From a virus, in IMG/VR virus record IMGVR_UViG_3300021364_000026, positions 1 to 55,896 of that record: 55,896 nucleotides of DNA; one strand, written 5' to 3'. The notes under the pieces were generated by a model, which saw only the letters and a program-made list of their open reading frames with translations, was not told the DNA's origin and made no database searches. The position numbers were made by a program, and so were the translations under genes. Numbering within the stretch: position 1 is the first letter of the stretch; every line of letters begins with the position of its first letter. Positions 50,201 to 55,896 of the stretch are shown here, piece by piece.

Positions 50201-52349
50201 CTTTAGCATCTATCAACCAGTCATCTTCTATGTCACTTATTACATCTTCTAATTTTGATTTAAATTTTACAAGAGGCTTTTGGTCTAAATCAAGAGAACC
50301 TATAAATGAATTCAATTCAGTTTCAGCACCTCCTTGACCGTAGAAAGTAGTCTGAGCATTTTCATCATATGCTACAGTTGCCCAACTATTTTTTTGATCT
50401 TTAAATAAAGAATTAAGATGTGAAATTGCATCATCAATTTCAGACTGATCGCTATCCTTTTTTGCGTCTGCTTTTAATTCAATATTTTTTGTATTAAAGC
50501 CATTAGAACTATTAGTAATGTCATCTGATAAGTTAAGACCTGTAAAAGCATTGTAGTTTATAGAAACCTTTAAAAATGCTTCAGTAGAATATAATCGTAA
50601 CATTGCTGCAATATAGTTTGCAGCTTTAAGTCTTCTCTGATCTCTTTCATCACCTTCAGTCTCAGTATTAAATTCTTTAACAAACTGGGATAACCTTTCA
50701 ATAAACTTAGAACCTGCAACATGATCTAAATAATCACCAATAAAAGGTGTTTTAACAGAATTATCATTAGAAAAAGGTCTAAATTGGTATTTGATATCCT
50801 TACCTAATTTAACTTCAGCTTTTACAGCAAAAAAGTCTTCAAAGTTATTTTCTGTTTTTAACTTTAAGTTAACAGGTGTTTCTTTGATAGAATATTTAGC
50901 AAAATTAACGCTTGGCTTAAGCGTTAATACGACACTTTGCTGACGCATTTTTCCGCCCGAGCCGATTTGGCTTTGTTGAGTGTCACCTTCGTAAATATAT
51001 CCGTCTAAACATCCAGTAAATTCATAAGAAACAGCAGGTAATATATTTAAAAGTTTATTTGGATCAATTGACCCGTCCTCTTTCATTCCTTTTAAAAAGT
51101 TTGCAAATGAGTTTCTATCAAAAGTAGGCGAATATGTTTGTTCACCAACGTCAGTTCCAAAACTAGATTTTTGAATAGTTTTGTTGTTTGCTTTAAAGTC
51201 ACTTGCTGCAACTACACCTACTTCATTTTGCTGCGGATCTGGTAAAGTTGCATTGGTACCAAAGACGTCGTCTAAGTTAGCTGAATCTGTTGGAAGTACT
51301 TCTATTTTTTGAAGCGCTTGCGCTGCTGCATTTCCAGTTTTACCTTTTCTAGAAAAAGGCATTTTACCTTGTTTTACGTCACCAGTATCTACAAAAGACT
51401 CCAAGTCTTCAATGTCTATTTGAACTTGATCTGTTTTACCTGAATCGTCAACATCATCTTTATTTACTAGTCTAGACCACCAACTACCTTTTTGACTTTT
51501 CTCTTCATCATCTTTTTTTTCGTTTAATAAGTCACCTTCAAACAATAAAGAAGAAAGAGAATTCTCATGAAGTTTATTTGCGTTAAAAGGAATATAGTTT
51601 TCTTCCTTCTTATCACCTTGCTGTTGACTAGTCTCTTCAGAATCTTGTTCGCTGCTTCCTCCACCCATTGGTTCATTACCGCCAGTTGGTCTTCTTTTTG
51701 ATTGCAGCTTTTCAATTCTCTGCAAAGGAGTAGATTTACCTGTCATAAAAGATGATTGAATAGTTTCTACTTCACTTGCCAAAACCATTTCAGGATGAAG
51801 CTCATTTAAGCCGGCATGCATTACAGCTTTACCTTTTTCAGGCTCTTGCAAACCAAAAAACGATTTATGTAAAGCTATATTTTCTTTTTTGATAGGCGCA
51901 AAAAGTGCAGGTATATAAAATATTCCAACATACTCATCACTGCCTTTTTTGCCGCCTAGATTTTCCATTTCCTTATTGTTTAAAAATAGAGGTACAACTT
52001 GTTGCTTTTCATATTTTTTAAAGTCGACAGGATTTAGGCCTACTTTTTGTTCACCTTTAACCTGCATAGGATTGACCTTTAAGCCTTTAATTGCTACGTT
52101 CTTAAGCTGATTAAGCATCTGATACGTTATTATGCCTAGAGGCTTTTTAAGTACATCTTCAGGCATAGAGTCAGGATCAGGAATCTGATCATTTATTTTT
52201 TGTGCTATAGCTTTAGAAACAGCTCTTAGTGTTGCCATTGATAAAGTTTGAACGTTATCTTCAATAGGAACTTCTTTTTTATTTTCAAAAATATCGTGAA
52301 CTTCACTATTACTCATCTCAAATAAAGCGTCTTTAAGTTTTAAACTCAT
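44250..52349 (-). CDS. 2699-aa giant virion-type protein with internal prohead-protease-like sites
   Basis: The leader LKDALFEMSNSEVHDIFENK carries L-F-E and I-F-E. Similar sites recur internally: SLLFEGD (Glu271), NFLFEAP (Glu1284), SLLFESN (Glu2251), GELFESI (Glu2465), and a final IIRESN near the C-terminus. Other landmarks are a beta-rich region (residues 300-700), a Gly/Ala hydrophobic segment near 950 (AGMLAYGATFIPIIGS), coiled coils at about 1550-1830, two short tandem repeats near 1930-1992 and a Met/Gln-rich patch near 2380. No enzymatic motif recognised. Cleavage at the LFE sites would give four or more mature proteins. No ORF of this size is expected unless it is virion-associated. 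Confidence 0.7.
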   Translation of the reverse strand: MSLKLKDALFEMSNSEVHDIFENKKEVPIEDNVQTLSMATLRAVSKAIAQKINDQIPDPDSMPEDVLKKPLGIITYQMLNQLKNVAIKGLKVNPMQVKGEQKVGLNPVDFKKYEKQQVVPLFLNNKEMENLGGKKGSDEYVGIFYIPALFAPIKKENIALHKSFFGLQEPEKGKAVMHAGLNELHPEMVLASEVETIQSSFMTGKSTPLQRIEKLQSKRRPTGGNEPMGGGSSEQDSEETSQQQGDKKEENYIPFNANKLHENSLSSLLFEGDLLNEKKDDEEKSQKGSWWSRLVNKDDVDDSGKTDQVQIDIEDLESFVDTGDVKQGKMPFSRKGKTGNAAAQALQKIEVLPTDSANLDDVFGTNATLPDPQQNEVGVVAASDFKANNKTIQKSSFGTDVGEQTYSPTFDRNSFANFLKGMKEDGSIDPNKLLNILPAVSYEFTGCLDGYIYEGDTQQSQIGSGGKMRQQSVVLTLKPSVNFAKYSIKETPVNLKLKTENNFEDFFAVKAEVKLGKDIKYQFRPFSNDNSVKTPFIGDYLDHVAGSKFIERLSQFVKEFNTETEGDERDQRRLKAANYIAAMLRLYSTEAFLKVSINYNAFTGLNLSDDITNSSNGFNTKNIELKADAKKDSDQSEIDDAISHLNSLFKDQKNSWATVAYDENAQTTFYGQGGAETELNSFIGSLDLDQKPLVKFKSKLEDVISDIEDDWLIDAKDSKEEAKKVFDYYGGKGRALLQKIVKILISAIKGNTDDIPISGAEQRKQASTDQITRENLVPSIKKAIDDEFESLSPLIKGSPNHKTKEFIGTKYLEAIEKSIKDNKPIKLNLDKMLEDQVQSNDIDSFIIMNAVMRKLKEDSADLDVFLEELDSETFKDDLENTLNKMIQNAIAGILGGNAGTLNAGHDISGKPLNEKITAKGAASAVDSAAKAGATAGMLAYGATFIPIIGSIGTVTTIAGAAPYLFAAAATAYIGKSFFKIAQNAIERGKGYYKTPEMFSQEVLKAAEPMIRSSIKGILSGLYINIFMGLEDKLKEQGITLTYSSEQLVGVANGFKQNEEKKKKKENLNPLGQKIYSEIIDNAYKYKSETKIGNFINVSSIENMLIESFFGSSDNKRNSFAGIIDMLQDDSMNENVDFIYKLGLAYLLKEADDADDAKSKNSKKKAKSFQINQMRIELTKIISEKFGTENFKKDIMNALNEELKKIEGQKQGWFSRIGSRKEKSRKAYFKIMENVLGLTRNEALMLVKDVDGLFAELGENFTKRDVENLLNENIISGSLSNFLFEAPSPGLKGAGAQKHPDFKQKASEALQKVTISDDDQSAITTNLEGAFKKFKLDIDYSSIKREGDNFIVSFTKDDKPWEQFKLTQSEFNSLKSGSASDLKDVVSQHYNALRDGRELSDLIDMTKADGITGEFHPGLLGKIGKITSDDSSVFIKFKDGSQIEYSIKDVMAGKSRVFAYDNGVKIRPEINDKYAGLQQEDLIKDATSIKGNSELPAKKPVEPNYFDKDANEAHVESLKKQDKPTEGFKTKEQVEQSETVSSMSSDSFEQQLEIANDAHKPAIENLENAKKALEAAQKEWHEVLTSDSDPDIFGKLLPAVNKKSAAEAAYNEALEEYNESLDYLNDVRLQHPKLADAKFDIEEYSEQLKAASENVKDATKVADSLSEKFLKLDREGADPEVIESARQELERASYKLEIATQKQNLAQARLDLANAKADLLAKETIEADPEDIDSVRAQVEGLEDTLKTAQEKLKQAKSNLADTEIESANAEEAAADAAAKEATADADAEAAKGSPDEVSAEEVQAVSSDELENLKKIELDNGEFAAQNQADAINGYMNDNANIPNNHKWEVSYDKTNDTFRVEHLDKDGNALEDAQSYPASPEGRDELVKNLNKDVSDVRELGRTTSQKSATFTSDDELFDDNVRTIKDLKPGNEGGTEAGNEGGTEAGNEGGTEAGNEGGTEAGNEGGTEAGNKDVNKDVNKDVNKDVNKDVDPADADGGGLEFNDVYPILLLTKIGLATYMRADKRILETGRVSNMLGEVDWSRLPAVMFSEIICKTLIKYRKELAENSVNITGELAKIDSLSPSGSSTPQTKSVAGRGLANKIKQDLRKNPGLFGRGKNKASKLKAEDITDDMILDQLEKDLANVCSGIIKKYDKKKHAELVKTADKHTFHKESTGIFTRLFKNNSYESVINRIDGEKVKTNRDKALKASTAEDTSKLADVMLSIVKKAKDLNESSEYILGKLSSLLFESNSLLLEETAKSITADDLRSELNASGVLMYGDSELEESSKEFKEAENYLLGTVAAYLKSNFDVEITGVEEFKKLNLNAVVAEDMVNKEAKEGEPASKEVEEETKNAPVPKDMNQPFDPAQFMNLMNSCGGNPMFAFFMMMMQNPQLMQQLQGMQQSGGTIGDAVKLVSAESEELTGLDKLIDTAIKTKRRNRPLINVAEVKKLYNLVNSGELFESIPNIQRVGFSNDFSKGDSELFMDIVNGLFKVTKEDVSYSSNEFGRVVGIIDSIYDLNNVSYNDPTSFDGAHNILDYARQLAAEKILNIGNQESSDYKNNRCLSYHATKKQNNSAETYYSQALFNQFASVDNNDVIDQLKSVYDITIRTHHSGGGANYSFASDDDLKKFKAAYKDAFVKADAAIGGLSLQESYSRRRSYRNVKQRKLNDVVNITNIIRESNVLEKEYKKLWNLK
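46374..46433 (-). repeat. 12-bp tandem repeat, five copies
   Basis: Five copies of a 12-bp unit, with alternating synonymous variants ttattaacatct and ttgttaacatct, encode NKDV five times in the giant protein. The synonymous alternation suggests a 24-bp ancestral step. Directly adjoins the next repeat. Confidence 0.9.
46434..46553 (-). repeat. 24-bp tandem repeat, five exact copies
   Basis: Five identical copies of a 24-bp unit encode an 8-residue repeat, NEGGTEAG. Exact identity indicates recent expansion, and copy number should vary between isolates. It forms a flexible linker between the coiled-coil and C-terminal regions of the giant protein. Confidence 0.93.
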
Positions 52350-52419
52350 ATTATGTGCTACCTACTACTATTAATTTCAAATTAATTATAGTAATAAATA
52401 TAAAGATGATTATTATTTT
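52350..52419. other. intergenic region upstream of the giant gene
   Basis: About 70 nt, almost entirely A/T. The minus strand contains TATAAT-like and TTATATTTATTAC sequences, a distant variant of the TAATATTTATA motif. No GTGTA box. Presumably holds the promoter for the giant gene. Confidence 0.35.
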
Positions 52420-52851
52420 TTAGACGTTTTGAATATATTGTTCTACTTCAATACCAGCAGACGTTAACATGTTAATGCCTGTATTGTCTCTATACTGAGT
52501 TTTATATACTACTTTTTTAATTCCACTGTTAATAACAGCTATAGCGCAATTTTCACAAGGGCTTAGCGTCAAATACATAACTTTATTTTTTGGGTTATTA
52601 TAATCCAATTTCAATAAAGCATTAATTTCAGCGTGCAGCAAACCGCTGCAGCCAGGTTCTTCAGATTGAGGTATGTTTGACAAACCAGCAGCATTACCAT
52701 TATACCCTAAAGAAAGTACTTGCGTATTATCTGACGTTACTATAAGTGCACCTACTTTAAACGTAGAATGATGACTTCTCTTGGCTATTGTCTCTGCCAT
52801 TGTCATCCAGACTTCATCCCATGTAGGTCTATTTTTTATAGACTCTTTCAA
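52420..52851 (-). CDS. dCMP deaminase
   Basis: A 143-aa zinc deaminase making dUMP from dCMP for dTMP synthesis. It has LLHAEINALL (zinc His and catalytic Glu) and SPCENCAIAV (zinc Cys pair), with FKVGALIV in front. The start is a TTG one base before the thymidine-kinase stop; the first ATG would remove the conserved W-D-E-x-W opening. Together with thymidine kinase and the kinase fusion it forms a pyrimidine cassette that would raise dTTP, fitting an AT-rich genome. Confidence 0.93.
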   Translation of the reverse strand: MKESIKNRPTWDEVWMTMAETIAKRSHHSTFKVGALIVTSDNTQVLSLGYNGNAAGLSNIPQSEEPGCSGLLHAEINALLKLDYNNPKNKVMYLTLSPCENCAIAVINSGIKKVVYKTQYRDNTGINMLTSAGIEVEQYIQNV

Positions 52852-52852
52852 A

Positions 52853-53428
52853 CTAACTCTCTTTCTTTACTTTAAAAGTAGTGTAGTGAGAAGAACATCT
52901 AGGCTCGTACATTCCTTTTGAACCAACTCTCTCTTCGTCAGATGCATTATCAATATCAAACATTGCCTCTGTAAAATAAGCATCGTTATCACATTTAGTA
53001 CACACAGCAGGGCAAACTTCTATTTTCGTTGCAAAAGGCATCATTTCTTTAATAGACAAGAAAGGTACTTCGTTTGCATCTAATTGAATCGAAGAAAGAA
53101 CTATTGATATATTATGTCTATATAAAGAAATTAAAACTGGCGCTATATTTGATATCATAAAAGCTTCATCTACAGCGATTATTGTCTTTGGATTATAATC
53201 GCCTTCTTTTAGATGAAGCAATATTTCTTTTGCATCTTCAATGCAGACAGCAGGATAAGATCCTCCGCTATGTGTACTAATCTTGTCTATACTGTATCTG
53301 TCATCTCTTTTTGCTTTAAAAGCCAAGACTTTACGACCTTTATATAACGATCGATCAATCTCAGCCATAAGTCTAGTTGTTTTTGAGCCGAACATAGGCC
53401 CAGTAAATATTGTAAAACTTGGATTCAT
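52853..53428 (-). CDS. tdk: thymidine kinase, type II
   Basis: A 191-aa enzyme phosphorylating thymidine to dTMP. The P-loop is GPMFGSKTTRL, the Asp-Glu switch IAVDEAFMI, and the zinc ribbon is CPAVCTKC with PRCSSHY at the end. The family's usual length is 190-200. AGGAG lies 6 nt before the ATG. Confidence 0.95.
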   Translation of the reverse strand: MNPSFTIFTGPMFGSKTTRLMAEIDRSLYKGRKVLAFKAKRDDRYSIDKISTHSGGSYPAVCIEDAKEILLHLKEGDYNPKTIIAVDEAFMISNIAPVLISLYRHNISIVLSSIQLDANEVPFLSIKEMMPFATKIEVCPAVCTKCDNDAYFTEAMFDIDNASDEERVGSKGMYEPRCSSHYTTFKVKKES

Positions 53429-53436
53429 TTATTCTC

Positions 53437-54330
53437 CTAAGGAACTATGTGTGCAGATCTAATGTTAATTGTTAAGTCAACAGGCACACTCTCGTCTAAA
53501 CTCATAAACTCTGCAATTTTTACGCTTAATATCTTTAAGAATTCATAGTCTGCCCATAATGTTGTTATAACATTAGAAGATCTAAATGTAGCTGAAACGT
53601 TTAAACGATTTTGTCTAAATAAAGCGTGAACCATAGATATACAACTGTCGTCTGTATAAATAAACCTTCTGCTATCATGTTTTTGTGGCACATTATGCTG
53701 ATTAATTCCGGCAAATTCTTTAAATATTTTATTCTGAATATCATTAGTCATTTTTTCATAATATTCTTTTTCTTGCGGAAATTCTAGCACTCTATAATCT
53801 AAGCTGCTAATGTCAACTGTCTCTTTACATTGCACGTCAACTAGCTCGTTTCTACCACTATTAACGACAATAGACTTAATAAGATCACCACTTGGGACTT
53901 CATTCATCTCTTCAATAAAGTCTAAACATATGTCTACTTTTTCTTCTAAGTCTTCTTTGTCTTCTAATACTAATACATTTGGAAAATGTCCAAAACCCAT
54001 TTTAGCAATATTTTGAAAATAACTTCTTACATTCAAGATGCTATTTTCATCTTGAAACTCGTCACCGCGCTTTTTTAGACGTCTTACAACAGTTTCTTCG
54101 GATGGTAATAGTATAATATACAGTGTATCTAAACGTTTAATGTCATCTAAAATCTTGTCAAACCACAGTGAAGAATCTTCACGTTCATACATTTTAGCAT
54201 AGACATACATAGAAATACAGCTTCTGTCTTGAATATTGTATTTAAAGTTTGTTTCTTTATGAAGCCTATTAAACAACGTAGTTTTACCACTACAATCAGG
54301 GCCTTCAATGTTTATATTTAAAAATCGCAT
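53437..54330 (-). CDS. P-loop nucleotide kinase fused to a truncated thymidylate-synthase-superfamily domain
   Basis: A 297-aa protein. Residues 1-140 are a thymidylate-kinase-like P-loop domain (IEGPDCSGKTTLF at residues 8-20). Residues 190-297 match the catalytic half of thymidylate synthase and T4 dCMP hydroxymethylase (gp42): the nucleophile Cys230, TFRSSNV with Arg250 and Ser251, and RSAHI near the end. The Cys-to-Asp spacing (Cys230 to Asp261, 31 residues) equals that of T4 Cys148 to Asp179. That Asp is the gp42 residue that selects dCMP over dUMP. The N- and C-terminal parts of a full synthase are absent, so activity is uncertain. Confidence 0.78.
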   Translation of the reverse strand: MRFLNINIEGPDCSGKTTLFNRLHKETNFKYNIQDRSCISMYVYAKMYEREDSSLWFDKILDDIKRLDTLYIILLPSEETVVRRLKKRGDEFQDENSILNVRSYFQNIAKMGFGHFPNVLVLEDKEDLEEKVDICLDFIEEMNEVPSGDLIKSIVVNSGRNELVDVQCKETVDISSLDYRVLEFPQEKEYYEKMTNDIQNKIFKEFAGINQHNVPQKHDSRRFIYTDDSCISMVHALFRQNRLNVSATFRSSNVITTLWADYEFLKILSVKIAEFMSLDESVPVDLTINIRSAHIVP

Positions 54331-54441
54331 ATGTCACTTTCTTTTAAGCATTATAATATAATTAAAAATATAAATTTACAAAAAAATAAGAACATTACGT
54401 AATATTTATATTTAAAAGCATATTACAGGAGAACATATAAT
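54331..54441. other. divergent intergenic region
   Basis: About 110 nt between two divergent genes, containing an ACATTACGTAATAT palindrome and several TATAAT-like runs on both strands. No GTGTA box is at a suitable spacing. Likely holds promoters in both directions. Confidence 0.45.
54400..54410 (+). promoter_or_regulatory. TAATATTTATA motif (candidate late element)
   Basis: An exact plus-strand copy about 31 nt before the 218-aa head-type membrane protein; it overlaps the ACGTAATAT palindrome. Confidence 0.4.
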
Positions 54442-55098
54442 ATGAGAATCACAGAAAGACGTTTGCGTCAAATTATTAGAAGTGTCATTAAAGAATCAAA
54501 AATAGATGAACAAGAAGACATGCCTCAAGATCCAGATCTTGCTGATGATCAAGGGCTTATGTCAGACATAATGAACACTGCAAGACAAATTCCTGAAGGA
54601 ATAAAGATTAAGTCTGCAAAAAGTATTAAACAATTAAGAGAAAACAGAGACTTAAATTCTCAAAGCGTAAAAGAATTTATTTCTGGTTCTTTAGACGCAA
54701 ACGGTAAATTAATTGCTTTATTTAATCTAGATTTGCATGGAAATCATGGCAAATTAGGTACTGAATTGGTTGGTTTAGGCGCAGGAGGTCTACTAGCAAA
54801 GGTTACATATGTAATAAATGTTTTAGCTGGACATGGCTTCTGGGTTAAAATGTTTGGTGCTACTTTGGCAGGTGGATTTGCTGCATTAAATACAGTAATA
54901 GGCTTAAGTGTAGCTGTAGGTGCTGTTGGTTATTGGTTAACAAAAAAAGCAATTAAAAATTCTAATATGAGCAGCGTCTCAGTTCCTGACTGGTATGAAA
55001 TGAAAGAATTTAAAAAAAGCATCAATCTAAACGAAAAAGATTTGTTATCAATGTCTTTAGAAGAGCTATGTGAAAAATACAATATTCCTATGCCTTAA
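54442..55098 (+). CDS. membrane protein with head leader
   Basis: A 218-aa protein. The leader RRLRQIIRSVIKESKIDEQ ends in I-K-E and is the most basic of the set. After an acidic linker there is a hydrophobic Gly-rich region (residues 110-175: LGAGGLLAKVTYVINVLAG, then two segments around TLAGGFAALN and VIGLSVAVGAVGYW) giving two or three membrane helices. AGGAG lies about 10 nt before the ATG. A packaged protein able to insert into the host membrane during DNA entry is one possibility. Confidence 0.65.
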   Translation: MRITERRLRQIIRSVIKESKIDEQEDMPQDPDLADDQGLMSDIMNTARQIPEGIKIKSAKSIKQLRENRDLNSQSVKEFISGSLDANGKLIALFNLDLHGNHGKLGTELVGLGAGGLLAKVTYVINVLAGHGFWVKMFGATLAGGFAALNTVIGLSVAVGAVGYWLTKKAIKNSNMSSVSVPDWYEMKEFKKSINLNEKDLLSMSLEELCEKYNIPMP

Positions 55099-55101
55099 TT
55101 T

Positions 55102-55896
55102 TTAATCAAAGGCGTTAATCTTTTTAAGCTTACCTAAGTTAGTAGACATACCCCAGCCACTATCATTTTTAACGTCTGCTAGCCAAGTACTAAACTCAAC
55201 ACTATCATCAAGAGAACCCCATACTCTTAACCAACCACTTCGATTATCAGAGTCAACGCATTTCCATCTCATAAATGGCTTGCCGTTCTTTGTAGTCTTA
55301 CGAATAACTTCTGTTACTGTAAACCATCCAATGCCACGTTGGCCACTAGGTATATCAAATAGGCTGTTAATTTGTTTTGCGTTTAACTTTTTCATTAATT
55401 CAGGTGGAAATAGGAGGTCGTCACTTGCATCATTACTGAGTTCAAAGTAATTCTTGATTTTTTCTGATCTATTCCAGTCTTGAACAACTCTAAATTTTGA
55501 AATTAAGCTTTCTACGATCGGCACAATAACTTCATCGTTTTTTTGTGCACGTTTTACAGCAGTTTTTGTCATTCCCCAATAACCTTTCTTTAATGTTGTA
55601 TAGTTATCGAGGATTAAATCGTGTAGCTGCTTATGATTATCAAGATCACCATCTTTAAACTCTTGGAGAGACTTAAATGCTTCCATCTTTGTTAGTGACG
55701 CAAAAGCTGTTTTATTTAACTTGGAATGTTTCCATACACCTTCTTTATCAAAAAATAGATTATTTAAGTTTTTATATGGTCTATTTGCAAATACTTCTTC
55801 AACAGCTTTGTCACCTACTCCTTTAAGAGATGTTAACGGAGGAACAAAAGCTTTTAATTCTTCAACATACTCCCATTCAGAACCTGAGTGATTGAT
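55102..55896 (-). CDS. dnaE: DNA polymerase III alpha subunit, C-terminal part (runs off the right edge)
   Basis: 264 residues to the stop are visible; the frame is open to the window end. It has the family-C tandem helix-hairpin-helix region (PPLTSLKGVGDKAVEEV, then NKTAFASLTKMEAFKSL) and a C-terminal OB-fold (GWFTVTEVIRKTTKNGKPF). Family-C polymerase is used by several large phages, unlike T4, which uses family B. The active-site part lies outside the window. It is convergent with the 218-aa gene, 3 nt apart. Confidence 0.85.
   Translation of the reverse strand: MNHSGSEWEYVEELKAFVPPLTSLKGVGDKAVEEVFANRPYKNLNNLFFDKEGVWKHSKLNKTAFASLTKMEAFKSLQEFKDGDLDNHKQLHDLILDNYTTLKKGYWGMTKTAVKRAQKNDEVIVPIVESLISKFRVVQDWNRSEKIKNYFELSNDASDDLLFPPELMKKLNAKQINSLFDIPSGQRGIGWFTVTEVIRKTTKNGKPFMRWKCVDSDNRSGWLRVWGSLDDSVEFSTWLADVKNDSGWGMSTNLGKLKKINAFD

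Noticed and set aside
55088-55115. Weak stem between the convergent genes at 55.1 kb
   Set aside because: Five-bp stem with a 12-nt loop and no T-run next to it; not reliable as a terminator.
1-55896. tRNA genes, CRISPR arrays, insertion sequences
   Set aside because: No tRNA TPsiC-like motif in a cloverleaf context, no spaced direct repeats and no transposase seen by reading; a tRNA-scan run would settle the first.

Overview
The window is a dense, AT-rich (roughly two thirds A+T by eye) piece of a large double-stranded DNA bacteriophage genome. There are about 62 tightly packed genes, many overlapping by 1-25 nt, almost all preceded by AAGG/GGAG-type ribosome binding sites. I see no tRNA or rRNA genes and no gap over 150 nt. 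Phage identity follows from the content: a partial DnaE-type polymerase, ATP-dependent DNA ligase, 5'-3' exonuclease, RadA-like ATPase, GroEL, a split sigma factor, thymidine/dCMP nucleotide enzymes, a lytic transglycosylase and a large block of very long, acidic or coiled-coil proteins typical of virion components. No terminase, portal, major capsid or tail gene is recognisable here, so the lineage is open. Several traits recall T4-type myoviruses (internal-head-protein-like leaders, T4-early-like promoters). The host is probably Gram-negative, because a phage lipoprotein with a lipobox is present.

Layout. 1-15.2 kb (minus strand): small beta-barrel-like proteins, a 1058-aa protein, DNA ligase, a VWA/MoxR pair, RadA-like ATPase, HExxH peptidase, lytic transglycosylase, an EF-hand protein, and a purine block (purB, purA, an IMPDH/GMP-reductase family enzyme). 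15.3-24.8 kb (mostly plus): a 513-aa membrane protein, the UV endonuclease UvsE (minus), basic head-type proteins, a cupin, a thermonuclease and a 1484-aa ligase-like/nucleotidylyltransferase fusion. 24.8-32.9 kb (minus): Ser-rich lipoprotein, a split sigma-70 factor, GroEL, exonuclease. 33.0-52.3 kb (minus): a virion-type module ending in a 2699-aa giant with tandem repeats. 52.4-55.9 kb: dCMP deaminase, thymidine kinase, a P-loop kinase fused to a truncated thymidylate-synthase/dCMP-hydroxymethylase-like domain, a small membrane protein (plus), and the C-terminus of DnaE.

Four patterns cut across the gene list. (1) Many otherwise unrelated proteins begin with a short amphipathic helix ending in (L/I)-x-E, the recognition pattern of the T4 prohead protease, and the 2699-aa protein has several similar sites inside (LFE followed by G, A or S). 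This suggests a large set of head-packaged, protease-matured and possibly injected proteins, including a superoxide-dismutase-like and an EF-hand protein. (2) A recurrent promoter, (G/A)CGTG(T/C)A then an 18-19 nt spacer then TATAAT/TATTAT, lies before replication, metabolism and sigma genes and was not seen before virion genes. (3) A second motif, TAATATTTATA, lies close upstream of several genes, mostly leader-bearing ones, and may be a late element. (4) The sigma factor is split at region 4, with an ATGA overlap and an in-frame TTTAAAC heptamer that would allow a -1 frameshift to a full-length protein.

Working together, dCMP deaminase, thymidine kinase and the kinase fusion would raise dTMP supply. 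The purine trio would control IMP flow toward AMP, fitting an AT-rich genome. Function calls rest on motif recognition from memory; no database search was possible.
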